Origin: Bifidobacterium asteroides DSM 20089
GTDB lineage: Bacteria > Actinomycetota > Actinomycetes > Actinomycetales > Bifidobacteriaceae
Reading direction: 5' to 3'
Assembly: GCF_002715865.1 (NCBI RefSeq)
Contig: NZ_CP017696.1
Span: forward strand, 1,054,001 to 1,118,000
Length of the DNA: 64,000 nt
Under the pieces are notes generated by a model. The model was not told where the DNA came from and ran no database searches. It saw only the letters and a list, made by a program, of their open reading frames with translations. Each line of letters opens with the position of its first letter. Within the stretch, counting starts at the first letter, position 1. A program made the position numbers and the translations under genes. Positions 39,385-47,848 of the stretch are shown in pieces.

Positions 39385-40272
39385 TCAGCGATGAGCAGCC
39401 GAGCCAGCTGTGGCTGCGGATCCCAAGACCTCTTCGGAGAGCAAGGCGTTCATGGAATCCACAGTGGGTCTGTCCTGGTCGGCCACGATGCGCCCATCCG
39501 CAAATACCAGAGCCCGGTCGGCAAAGGAGGCCGCAAAAACATCATGCGTGACCATAATGATGGTCTGCCCCAGCTCGCGGACCGAATCCCGCAGGAAGCT
39601 GAGCACCTCGGTCGAGGAGGCTGTGTCCAGGTTTCCCGTGGGCTCGTCTGCAAAGACGATGGAAGGTTTGGTGATGAGTGCCCTGGCAATGGCCACGCGC
39701 TGCTGCTGACCGCCCGAAAGCTCGCTGGGCCGGTGGCTCAGCCTCTCCTCCAGGCCAAGGGTCTTGGCCAGCACGTCCAGCCAGGCTGTGTCTGGCTTGG
39801 CCCCGTCCAGGATCAGAGGCATGAGGATGTTCTGCTTGGCCGTAAACATGGGCAGGAGGTTAAAGCTCTGGAAAATGAAGCCCAGACTCTGGCGCCTCAA
39901 AAGAGTCAGCTGATTGTCGTTGAGCTTGGTCAGGTCGACCACTCCCCTCCGCCCTCCATGACGGCTGGTCCGCCTGCCCTTCACCCCGGCAGCATCGGCG
40001 TTCAGGTAGACGTGTCCGGAGGTAACGGTGTCCAAGCCGGCCAAGGTATGCATGAGAGTGGACTTGCCCGACCCGGAGGGACCCATGATGACCGTGAACC
40101 TGCCCCGCTCGAATTCGACGTCGACCCCCCGCAGGGCATGGACCAGGTTCTCCCCACTGCCATAGTCCTTGGTCAGTCCCTTGGCCTTGATGGCCACCTG
40201 AGCTATCTGCCTCGGTTTCCCCGCACCGGACGACGAATCAGAAGACGCCCTCGTCTTTGCTCCATGTTTCAT
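39385..40272 (-). CDS. MacB-type ABC transporter ATP-binding protein (unit 2)
   Basis: A 295-residue ATPase closely related to the unit 1 protein. It has GPSGSGKST, FQSFNLLPMF, LSGGQQQRVAIARAL and FADEPTGNLD; the stretch from Walker B to the switch His is almost identical to unit 1. A basic segment (VKGRRTSRHGGRRG) replaces the acidic/His loop of unit 1 ahead of the Q-loop. Overlap of function between the two units is likely; the differing permease ectodomains may select different substrates. Confidence 0.94.
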   Translation of the reverse strand: MKHGAKTRASSDSSSGAGKPRQIAQVAIKAKGLTKDYGSGENLVHALRGVDVEFERGRFTVIMGPSGSGKSTLMHTLAGLDTVTSGHVYLNADAAGVKGRRTSRHGGRRGVVDLTKLNDNQLTLLRRQSLGFIFQSFNLLPMFTAKQNILMPLILDGAKPDTAWLDVLAKTLGLEERLSHRPSELSGGQQQRVAIARALITKPSIVFADEPTGNLDTASSTEVLSFLRDSVRELGQTIIMVTHDVFAASFADRALVFADGRIVADQDRPTVDSMNALLSEEVLGSAATAGSAAHR

Positions 40273-40358
40273 GCCCCCATCTTACCCACCAGAACATTTC
40301 CGCCTGACCAGTCAGGTACTGTCTGCCACTGGAGAAGGAAGGGGAGGCATATACAAAA

Positions 40359-40394
40359 GTGCCCATCGAAACGTAATGAGGTTTCGACAGGCAC
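40359..40394 (-). terminator. Terminator of metY
   Basis: GTGCCCATCGAAAC and GTTTCGACAGGCAC pair at 12 of 14 positions around GTAATGAG. Read on the minus strand the hairpin is followed by TTTT. It lies between the metY stop and the ABC unit 2 ATPase gene. Confidence 0.7.
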
Positions 40395-40464
40395 CTTCTG
40401 TTTTCTCGCCTTCTCGGTCATATATCACGCATATACGGGACCAGGAAGAAAGTATGATTGCCTA

Positions 40465-41784
40465 TTACTTGGCCAGCCCGGACTCCTTCAATGCCTGGAA
40501 GGCGCCCTTGAGGTCATCCAGAATGTCCTCGATGTTCTCCGTGCCGATGGAGAGCCTGATGGTGCCGGGATGGATGGCCTGATCCTCCAGCTCCTCCGGC
40601 GTCTCCTGGGAGTGTGTGGTCGATGCCGGATGGATGGCCAGGGACTTCACATCAGCCACGTTGGCCAGCAGGGAGAACAGATGCAGGTTGTTGATGAAGA
40701 CCCTGGCCGCATCCTTGCCGCCCTTCAGATCGAAAGTGAAGATAGAGCCGGCGCCGTTGGGGAAGTAGCGCTTGTAGAGTTCGTGGTCGGGGCGGCCCTC
40801 GATGGCCGGATGGCTGACCGACTCCACCTCCGGCACGGTCTGCAGGTAGTCCACCACCTTCAGGGCGTTCTCGACATGACGCTCAACCCTCAGCGAGAGC
40901 GTCTCGGTCCCCTGCAGGAGGAGGAAGGCAGCAAAGGGCGAGATGACGGCGCCGGTGTCACGCAGGAGGATGGCGCGGATACGGGTGACGAAGGCCGCAG
41001 CACCCAGATCCTGGTAGAAGCGCAGACCGTGGTAGCTGGGGTCGGGTTCGGTCAAGGTGGGGAACTTGCCGGGCACTGCCGCCCAGTCGAACTTGCCGCC
41101 TTCCACGACGACCCCGCCCAGGGTGGTGCCATGGCCGCCGATGAACTTGGTGGCAGATTCCACGACGATGTCAGCACCGTGCTCCAGAGGACGGAACAGG
41201 TAAGGGGTGGCAAAAGTGTTGTCGACAATCACCGGCAGGTTATGGGCATGGGCGATTTTGGAGATGGCCTCGAAGTCGGGCAGGTCGGCGTTGGGGTTGC
41301 CGAAGGTTTCGAAGAAGACCAGCTTGGTGTTCTCCTGGATGGCCGACTCGAAGTTGGACGGGTCCGAAGGATCAACGAAGGTGGTCTCGACACCATCGCG
41401 GGGCAGGGTGTGCTTGAGGAGGTTGAAGGTGCCGCCGTAGATGTTCTTGGAGGATACGATATGGTCCCCGGTCTGGGTGATGTTCCGGAAGGCATACTCC
41501 ACGGCTGCCGCTCCCGAGGCCACGGCCAAACCGGCGGTGCCGTTCTCCAGGGCGGCGATCCTGTCCTCGAAGACCCCCTGGGTGGAGTTGGTCAGACGGC
41601 CGTAGATGTTGCCCGGATCCTTCAGCGCGAATCGGGCCTCGGCGTGATCGAAGTTGTGGAAGACGTAGCTGGTGGTGGCGTAGATGGGCACGGCCCGGGA
41701 ATCAGTGGCGGGGTCGGCCTGCTCCTGCCCCACATGGAGCTGAAGCGTCTCGAAATGGTACTTGTGCGGGTTCTGGTCGGTCAT
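40465..41784 (-). CDS. metY: O-acetylhomoserine sulfhydrylase/aminocarboxypropyltransferase
   Basis: A 439-residue PLP enzyme of the Cys/Met metabolism family. The N-terminus FETLQLHVGQEQADPATDSRAVPIYATTSYVF is diagnostic of MetY. ESATKFIGGHGTTLGG near residue 210 holds the PLP Lys. The C-terminal ADVKSLAIHPASTTHSQ is the substrate-carboxylate region. It makes homocysteine directly from O-acetylhomoserine and sulfide. AGGAA stands upstream of the ATG. It is divergent from pdxY, which supplies PLP precursor. Confidence 0.94.
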   Translation of the reverse strand: MTDQNPHKYHFETLQLHVGQEQADPATDSRAVPIYATTSYVFHNFDHAEARFALKDPGNIYGRLTNSTQGVFEDRIAALENGTAGLAVASGAAAVEYAFRNITQTGDHIVSSKNIYGGTFNLLKHTLPRDGVETTFVDPSDPSNFESAIQENTKLVFFETFGNPNADLPDFEAISKIAHAHNLPVIVDNTFATPYLFRPLEHGADIVVESATKFIGGHGTTLGGVVVEGGKFDWAAVPGKFPTLTEPDPSYHGLRFYQDLGAAAFVTRIRAILLRDTGAVISPFAAFLLLQGTETLSLRVERHVENALKVVDYLQTVPEVESVSHPAIEGRPDHELYKRYFPNGAGSIFTFDLKGGKDAARVFINNLHLFSLLANVADVKSLAIHPASTTHSQETPEELEDQAIHPGTIRLSIGTENIEDILDDLKGAFQALKESGLAK

Positions 41785-41891
41785 GTCGATTCCTATCTGT
41801 TTCTGATGAATGAAGTACCCGTGGGAGGTTCATCCTTGTCTGAGTTCTTGACTGTGACCATAAGCGGCCCAAGCCCACCAGTTCAAGCCAG

Positions 41892-41919
41892 AAAGGACTT
41901 TTCGGTATCGTCCTTTTTT
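41892..41919 (+). terminator. Terminator-like hairpin in the metY-pdxY intergenic region
   Basis: AAAGGAC and GTCCTTT pair around TTTTCGGTATC, followed directly by a T run. It lies 150 bp before pdxY on the plus strand, with no gene between the metY start and it, so it may attenuate a pdxY leader transcript or end a small RNA. Confidence 0.55.
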
Positions 41920-42072
41920 ATAACAGCTTCCAAAAGGTTGAAAGCGCGCCCTTTTCAATCTCGCCATTCCACACGCGGCGGTGCCCGTTTAATCCCTCCG
42001 CTGTAGAGTCGAGTAAGCAACGGAGAAGGCTCCGCTGCGAACAGCCTCAGCAGGCATGAAGGAGTTCGAAAG

Positions 42073-42963
42073 ATGGCCGGACAGACGGACGATCAGAACA
42101 GGCTCTACCAGCGCGACAGCAAGTACATTCCCCGAGTCGCCGCTGTGCATGACATGTGCGGGTATGGCAAGTGCTCGCTGACGGCCGCCATCCCCATCCT
42201 TTCTGCAGCCGGATGCGACGTCTGCCCGGTGCCCACAGCCCTGTTCAGCGCACACACCATGTTCAAGGACTACACCTTCCACGACACCACCGAGATGCTG
42301 CCGGGATACCTGGATGCCTGGCAGAAGGAGGGCGTCGAGCTGGACGGGATCTATAGCGGGTTCCTGGGCAGCGCCGAGCAGGTCGACATCATCCAGCGCA
42401 TGTATCGGGAATACCCCAAGGCTCTGCGGCTGGTCGACCCGGTCATGGGCGACGGCGGATCCATGTACCCCACCTACACCGAGGAGATGTGCCGGGCCGT
42501 GACCAATCTGGTCGATGGAGCCGACCTGCTCATGCCCAACCTGACCGAGGTCAGTCTGCTGACCGGCATCGACTACGAAGGCCAGGACCTCGACGATGCC
42601 CAGGTTGGCGAGCGTCTGGGCCGTCTGCTGGACATGGGCGCGAAAAACGTCATCATCAAGGGCATTGACCGGAAGGACGGCAAGCTGCGCAACTTCGTGG
42701 CCTCAACGGATCATGGCGGTGTCAGCGAGCGTACCGAGCTGATCCACGACAAGCTCCCCTTCATGATCCACGGAACCGGCGATGCCTTCGCCTCCAGCCT
42801 CTGCGGGGCGCTTTTTGCAGGACGAGGCCTGGCCGATGCCGCCCGGATCGCCGGCGAATTCGTCCGCTCGGCCATGCAGCATACACGCAATCAGCCTGAC
42901 TATCAGCAACGAGGGGTCAGCTTCGAGTTGGACCTGGGCCTGCTGACCGGATTGGTTGGCTAA
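42073..42963 (+). CDS. pdxY: Pyridoxamine/pyridoxal kinase
   Basis: A 296-residue vitamin B6 kinase. RVAAVHDMCGYGKCSLTAAIP at the N-terminus, CPVPTALFSAHTMFKDY, the VDPVMGDGG phosphate segment near residue 130, and HGTGDAFASSLCGAL near 230 with the catalytic Asp match the PdxY/PdxK family. It converts pyridoxamine or pyridoxal to the 5'-phosphate for PLP salvage. It faces away from metY, a PLP-dependent enzyme, across 290 bp. A terminator follows. Confidence 0.92.
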   Translation: MAGQTDDQNRLYQRDSKYIPRVAAVHDMCGYGKCSLTAAIPILSAAGCDVCPVPTALFSAHTMFKDYTFHDTTEMLPGYLDAWQKEGVELDGIYSGFLGSAEQVDIIQRMYREYPKALRLVDPVMGDGGSMYPTYTEEMCRAVTNLVDGADLLMPNLTEVSLLTGIDYEGQDLDDAQVGERLGRLLDMGAKNVIIKGIDRKDGKLRNFVASTDHGGVSERTELIHDKLPFMIHGTGDAFASSLCGALFAGRGLADAARIAGEFVRSAMQHTRNQPDYQQRGVSFELDLGLLTGLVG

Positions 42964-43029
42964 GGCGGTCGCCTGCACTTCAGAACTTAGCGTCATAAAT
43001 ATAAATCAATTGACCACAGGTTTCCGCAG

Positions 43030-43058
43030 GACCCCGGAGCATTTTCCGCTTCGGGGTC
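43030..43058 (+). terminator. Terminator of pdxY
   Basis: GACCCCGGAGC and GCTTCGGGGTC pair with one G-T wobble around ATTTTCC and are followed by TTCCTAT. Confidence 0.75.
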
Positions 43059-43101
43059 TTCCTATAACCCCCGCCCTCCGTATGAAGTGAAACTCGGCAT
43101 C

Positions 43102-43185
43102 TGCCTATAGATAGGCATCCAGGCGAAATTGACACTTTGTCAAAGTCGGTTTTATACTTGAGCTGTCAATGTTGACATAGTGTCA
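43102..43185 (+). promoter_or_regulatory. TetR-gene promoter with two palindromic operators
   Basis: A -35 box TTGACA at 43129-43134 and a -10 box TATACT at 43153-43158 are 18 bases apart. TGACACTTTGTCA (43130-43142) overlaps the -35 box, and a perfect palindrome TGACATAGTGTCA (43173-43185) lies just past the expected start site; both share TGACA-N3-TGTCA. Another perfect inverted repeat, TGCCTAT-AG-ATAGGCA, sits at 43102-43117. The layout predicts autorepression by the TetR protein. Confidence 0.75.
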
Positions 43186-43233
43186 AAGTTCAGTTCCTGG
43201 AGTCGTCAGACTCCGGAAGGACGGGAAGTAACC

Positions 43234-43857
43234 ATGCAGGCAGCAGCTACAGAAGACAAGTCAGCTTTCGCTCCGCGACCTTCACGCAAGAGGTCCAGGA
43301 AAAGCGACGAAATCGTCCAGGCTGTGATCGATATCTGCAGGAACAAGGGATTCTCCCACATCACCATCAAGGACATCGCCAAGCAGGTGGGGATGACCAG
43401 GTCCCTCTTCTACCACTACTTCCCCGACAAGGAGACCCTGGCCCAGGCCATGGTGGACAAGTCCGTCAAGCAGGTTCTGTCCCGGATGGAGGAATGGAAC
43501 AGGAAGCGGACACCCGGTGATGTCAAGGGAGCTCTGGAGACCGTCGTACAGGTGGCCCGGTCGATCATCGCCGACAACAGCCCGCTCCGACAGCAGATGA
43601 TCCACTCGGGCAATGGAGGGCTCTACACGCGATTCGTGGACCAGGTCTCCACGGCCATAGCCGACTACTTCTGCCGGACGGCGGTTCAGGACTTCGCCAG
43701 GCACCACCAGGATCAACTGCCCATCGACCATGTGCGCGAAATGCTGATCGTCCTGATTTCCGGGTTCATCACCCTCCTTAGGGTGCAGCCGGACACCAGC
43801 GACGAAACCTTCATTCGCATGGCCGTCCAGACGCTCCACCTGGAGCCCTACCTGTAA
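43234..43857 (+). CDS. TetR/AcrR-family transcriptional regulator
   Basis: About 207 residues from ATG 43234, preceded by GGACGGGAAG. The DNA-binding domain is at residues 20-70: ITIKDIAKQVGMTRSLFYHYFPDKE is the TetR helix-turn-helix. The ligand domain has no recognised specificity. It is followed after 82 bp by a membrane protein gene on the same strand and probably controls it through the two operators upstream. Confidence 0.92.
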   Translation: MQAAATEDKSAFAPRPSRKRSRKSDEIVQAVIDICRNKGFSHITIKDIAKQVGMTRSLFYHYFPDKETLAQAMVDKSVKQVLSRMEEWNRKRTPGDVKGALETVVQVARSIIADNSPLRQQMIHSGNGGLYTRFVDQVSTAIADYFCRTAVQDFARHHQDQLPIDHVREMLIVLISGFITLLRVQPDTSDETFIRMAVQTLHLEPYL

Positions 43858-43939
43858 GGCGACGGTGCCCTTCCCGACATCCGCTGCCAAGAACCAAACC
43901 AACGAACACCTGACACAGAACAGAAGAAAGGACATCGTC

Positions 43940-44935
43940 ATGTTGTTCCAAGTCTACGGAGCCAATGCCCCCTACCAATGGTTGGGCTGGATTCTGGTCT
44001 TCGCATGCCTGATCGGTCTCAACGAAGTCGCCAGGCGGAGCAAGACGGGAGGCATCATCTGCTTCCTTGCCATTCCCGCCGCCCTGACCGCATACTTCCT
44101 GACCATCTACGTCTCGGCGGCCTTCGGGGCCGATTGGGCGCTGCATAACCCGACCTACGTCCATATGACCAGCTGGTTCCACTATGCCAAGCTCTATGCC
44201 GCCACCGCCGGCTGCATCGGCTTCATGGCCCTCAAGTACGGGTGGGGCAAGATCGGCAAGTCCCACTGGTTCAAGTGCTTCCCCTTCATCATCGTCGCCA
44301 TCAACATCCTGATCGCCGTGGTCTCCGACTTCGAATCCGCCTTGCGCGGATGGGGCGGAACCTGGGTGTCCACCGAGGGTATCACCCTGATGGGCGGCTG
44401 GCACAACATTTTCAATGGGGTGGCGGGCCTGATCAACATCTTCTGCATGACCGGAATCTTCGGCATCTATGCCTCCAAGGACCGTCGCGACATGCTCTGG
44501 CCCGACATGACCTGGGTCTTCATCATCTCCTACGACCTGTGGAACTTCTGCTACACCTACAACTGCCTGCCCAACCATGCCTGGTACTGCGGCCTGGCCC
44601 TCCTCCTGGCGCCCACCTTCGCCAACTTCCTCTGGAACAAGGGGGGCTGGATCCAGAACCGGGCCAACACCCTGGCCATCTGGTGCATGTTCGCTCAGGT
44701 CCTGCCCATGTTCCAGGATTACTCGGTCTTCTCAACCCAGTCGGTCAACAAGGCCGGGGTCAACCTGACGGTCTCCATCCTCTCCCTTGCCGCCAATGTG
44801 CTCGCACTGGGCTACATCCTGGTCCGTGCACGCCGTCAGCACATCAACCCCTGGACCCAGGAGGTCTTCAAGGGCACCAGGGACTTCGACCAGGCCATTT
44901 CCCGTGCCGACATGAATGTGGTCACCGCGGCCTGA
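43940..44935 (+). CDS. DUF5692-like polytopic membrane protein
   Basis: A 331-residue protein with about eight to ten membrane helices, starting at ATG 43940 with AAAGGA upstream. It begins MLFQVYGANAPYQWLGW and has many Trp/Tyr/Asn residues in the helices (for example WNFCYTYNCLPNHAWYCG near residue 200). It resembles the uncharacterised DUF5692 family; the function is unknown. Linkage to a TetR regulator suggests a transporter or stress membrane protein. A clear terminator follows. Confidence 0.75.
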   Translation: MLFQVYGANAPYQWLGWILVFACLIGLNEVARRSKTGGIICFLAIPAALTAYFLTIYVSAAFGADWALHNPTYVHMTSWFHYAKLYAATAGCIGFMALKYGWGKIGKSHWFKCFPFIIVAINILIAVVSDFESALRGWGGTWVSTEGITLMGGWHNIFNGVAGLINIFCMTGIFGIYASKDRRDMLWPDMTWVFIISYDLWNFCYTYNCLPNHAWYCGLALLLAPTFANFLWNKGGWIQNRANTLAIWCMFAQVLPMFQDYSVFSTQSVNKAGVNLTVSILSLAANVLALGYILVRARRQHINPWTQEVFKGTRDFDQAISRADMNVVTAA

Positions 44936-44964
44936 TTCCTTCAACCGGTCCATTAGGCGCTAAC

Positions 44965-45003
44965 CGGGTGTGACGTGGTTTCCAAGGGGCCGCGTCACAC
45001 CCG
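44965..45003 (+). terminator. Terminator of the DUF5692-like gene
   Basis: CGGGTGTGACG and CGTCACACCCG form a perfect 11-bp stem, followed by TCTAATT. Confidence 0.8.
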
Positions 45004-45532
45004 TCTAATTCGCTTCAATCAGAGCATCTTTATCGACCAGAAATCCGATCGCTATCTAACCAGTTAGCCATATTGGCCATAAGCGATTCAGCAACAGGGG
45101 CAGGAAGGTGCTTCTCAGGAATCCACCGGTTGCACCTCCTGATCTCCTTCAATTCTTTTTAATGCCTGGTTCCCTCATCCAGGTGCAGGACAACAGCGGA
45201 AACCGTCACCGGCTCTTTTTGGCATGTTCGCTGAGTCCTTTGCTTATTGCACTGCTTCCCTCGTTTGCTCGCTTTTCCTTGGGCTGCTCGTTTCTGCTTC
45301 CTTGGTTTCTGCTTCCTTTGTTTCTGCTTTCTCTCATTTCTATTTTCATCTCTGTTTCAATATTTTTCTTTTTCGTCTCCACCTCCCTTACTGATACAGA
45401 GATGAGTACAATCGATACAAGGTCAGCATCGGAAATGCACTCGTTCGTCCACCTTCTTGCTATCACAGGCTCGTTCGACCACATGCCTGGTTCGACTAGT
45501 CACCGACTTCCTTCCAGTGGTCTCCTGGAAAC
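45004..45532. other. Gene-poor region with pyrimidine-rich repeats
   Basis: Between the terminator and yraN. From about 45290 to 45345 the plus strand carries three or four imperfect copies of GTTTCTGCTTCCTTTG, a strongly pyrimidine-biased direct repeat. Open frames across it on either strand are compositionally simple (Phe/Leu-rich or Lys/Glu/Arg/Asn-rich) and have no convincing start, so I call no gene. The yraN promoter should lie here. Confidence 0.5.
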
Positions 45533-46261
45533 ATGGACACACAAGCACTGACCAGACCAACCAATCACCACACAGTCATCAATGACGTGAACGACGGAAC
45601 TGATGCCGAGGCTATAATTGCAGACCCATCGATCGCACAGCCCATAAGCGCTCTGCCCGATTTCAAAGAATCCGCTGATAATCCAGAAAACGTGCAATCT
45701 TGGACAAATGAATCAGATACGAGCAACCATGAATCTATCGGCATGGAGCTGGCAGATATTGAACGACAAATCAGGGCCGGTGACATCAACAGCCGAGAGC
45801 TCGGACGATTGGGTGAGGACTACGCCTGCCAGTGGTTGCGGCAGCGAAATTGGAAAATCCTAGCCAGAAATTGGAGAAGCCGGTTCGGCGAGCTGGACAT
45901 CATCGCCCTGGATCCCGAGTCAATTCTGGTATTCGTAGAGGTCAAGACCAGACGCACCGGTCGGTTCGGATCCCCGGAACAGGCTGTCGGCCCGCGCAAG
46001 CAGACCCATCTGCGTCGCGCAGCAGTCCAATGGCTGATCAGCCACGACCGAGATCCCGGCGCACGACATCGTGGCACCCGTTTCGATGTCATCAGCCTGT
46101 CAGTCAAGTCCGACCCTGACAGCCACATGCATTGCGAGGGCGCCTATCCCCTCGCTTCCTATCAGACTTCCACCCAGGCCGTCAATGGCTCGAACCGTTC
46201 AAGCAGAGGCGGTTGGAATCCGGGATCAGTCTTTCTCAGACACACCAGGGAGGCCTTCTGA
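45533..46261 (+). CDS. yraN: YraN/UPF0102 family endonuclease-like protein with N-terminal extension
   Basis: A 242-residue protein; typical YraN is about 120. The conserved part starts near residue 84 with LGRLGEDYACQWL and continues through NWRSRFGELDIIALD and VFVEVKTRRTGRFGSPEQAV, the PD-(D/E)XK-like core with Glu, Asp and the EVK motif. The first 80 residues are polar and low-complexity, and the tail beyond residue 200 is also Ser/Asn-rich. The start could be internal (ATG at 45744, MELADIERQIR). It overlaps yifB (TGATG) and starts a yraN-yifB-dprA run, an arrangement common in bacteria. Confidence 0.85.
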   Translation: MDTQALTRPTNHHTVINDVNDGTDAEAIIADPSIAQPISALPDFKESADNPENVQSWTNESDTSNHESIGMELADIERQIRAGDINSRELGRLGEDYACQWLRQRNWKILARNWRSRFGELDIIALDPESILVFVEVKTRRTGRFGSPEQAVGPRKQTHLRRAAVQWLISHDRDPGARHRGTRFDVISLSVKSDPDSHMHCEGAYPLASYQTSTQAVNGSNRSSRGGWNPGSVFLRHTREAF

Positions 46262-47847
46262 TGCGTCTTGGATCTGCTGAATCCGTGGGATTGATAGGTC
46301 TCAAGGCCTTTCTCATCCACGTGCAGTCCTTCATCTCCCCAGGGCTGCCTTACTTCTCCATCATCGGCCTGCCGGATGCCTCCTTGTCGGAGTCACGCGA
46401 ACGGGTCAAATCCGCCTGCTCAGCCTGTGGATTCCGGTGGCCGCAGACCAGGGTCACCGTCAACATGTCCCCTGCTTCAAAACCCAAGCATGGCTCCTCA
46501 CACGATCTGGCCATTGCGATCAGTGTTCTGGAAGCCGGCGGAGCATTGCCGACGGAAGGCCTGGATCATACGATCATCCTGGGCGAACTCAACCTGGACG
46601 GCACGATTCTGCCCATCAATGGTCTGCTGCCTATCCTGATGCAGGCCAGAGCCCAGGGAATCACACGGGCTTTCGTCCCTGCAGACAACCTTGACGAGGC
46701 CCGTCTGGTTCCAGATATCGAGGTCGTGGGACTATGTCACCTGGGTCAGCTTATCCAGGCCTTGGGCGGGCGAAGCAGGATTGCCGTCCCCAAAGCAGAC
46801 AGCCACAAGAACACCGACAAGTCAACGGCCATAGCGGGTGTGCACCCCAGTAACCCGGGTCATGAAGACTACTCCTCCGCCAATTCCGACCCATCTCCGC
46901 CCAAGCCGGACATGGCTGATGTAATCGGCCAAGAGGAGACCAAGTGGGCCATGATGGTGGCAGCAGCCGGCGGTCATCACATGCTCATGGTCGGTCCTCC
47001 AGGAGCCGGCAAAAGCATGCTGGCAGCACGGCTTCCCGGCATCATGCCCGCCCTGGATGCTGTTCAACAGCTGGAAGTGGCCTCCATCCGATCCCTCTGC
47101 GGCACGCTCAGCCAGTATGGCATCACCGATGTGCCACCCTTCGAGGCCCCACATCATACGATCTCCATGGCTGCAATGGTCGGGGGCGGCGCCGGACTGG
47201 CCACCCCTGGTGCCATCACCCGTGCCCATCGCGGGGTCCTCTTTATGGACGAGGCTCCGGAATTTTCTCCAAGGGTGATCCAATCCCTGCGCGAACCACT
47301 GGAGATCGGGCGTATCTTTCTGTCCCGGGCCAAGGGCAACACCACTTTCCCGGCTCGTTTCCAGCTGGTCATGGCTGCCAACCCCTGCCCCTGCGGATAC
47401 GGATACGGCACCGGCGAGCGATGCACCTGCACAGCCCGCGAGCGCCTCCGTTACTGGAACAGGCTGTCGGGGCCCATTATGGACCGCATCGACATCCAGA
47501 CCACAGTCCCGCCGGTGACCGACCCGGGATTCGATGACCACCGTCCACGCCAGCGCAGCGCTCAGATCCGCAAGCGTGTGACCCGCGCCCGCAAGACGGC
47601 AAAAGAGCGTTTTCGCAAGGAAGGTTGGATCTGCAACGCCCAGATCAGTGGCGAATGGCTGCGCCGGAACACATCAGCCAAGGCACGCTCGGTCGTGGAT
47701 CAGGCCTTGCGCAGGCAACGGATCAGTCTGCGCGGTGCAGACCGGACCATGCGCCTGGCTTGGACTCTGGCAGACCTGGACGGGCGGACCAGCCCCGGCG
47801 CCGACGATGTGACCACCGGCCTCCTACTCAGGACAAGGGCCGTGTAA
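46261..47847 (+). CDS. YifB/ComM-family Mg-chelatase-like AAA+ ATPase
   Basis: A 528-residue AAA+ protein. The N-terminal ChlI-like Lon-fold domain (VQSFISPGLPYFSIIGLPDASLSES) comes first, then a polar linker of about 45 residues at 185-220. The ATPase core has GPPGAGKSMLAARLPG (Walker A, about 245), LFMDEAPEF (Walker B) and the sensor segment NPCPCGYGYG with a Cys cluster. ComM homologues are hexameric helicases that drive branch migration during natural transformation. It lies between yraN and dprA, translationally coupled to both. Confidence 0.92.
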   Translation: MRLGSAESVGLIGLKAFLIHVQSFISPGLPYFSIIGLPDASLSESRERVKSACSACGFRWPQTRVTVNMSPASKPKHGSSHDLAIAISVLEAGGALPTEGLDHTIILGELNLDGTILPINGLLPILMQARAQGITRAFVPADNLDEARLVPDIEVVGLCHLGQLIQALGGRSRIAVPKADSHKNTDKSTAIAGVHPSNPGHEDYSSANSDPSPPKPDMADVIGQEETKWAMMVAAAGGHHMLMVGPPGAGKSMLAARLPGIMPALDAVQQLEVASIRSLCGTLSQYGITDVPPFEAPHHTISMAAMVGGGAGLATPGAITRAHRGVLFMDEAPEFSPRVIQSLREPLEIGRIFLSRAKGNTTFPARFQLVMAANPCPCGYGYGTGERCTCTARERLRYWNRLSGPIMDRIDIQTTVPPVTDPGFDDHRPRQRSAQIRKRVTRARKTAKERFRKEGWICNAQISGEWLRRNTSAKARSVVDQALRRQRISLRGADRTMRLAWTLADLDGRTSPGADDVTTGLLLRTRAV

Positions 47848-47848
47848 G

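Noticed and set aside
45108-45551. Plus-strand frame of 147 codons and an opposite 92-codon frame
   Set aside because: Both cover the pyrimidine-rich direct repeats; their Phe/Leu or Lys/Glu runs come from base composition.
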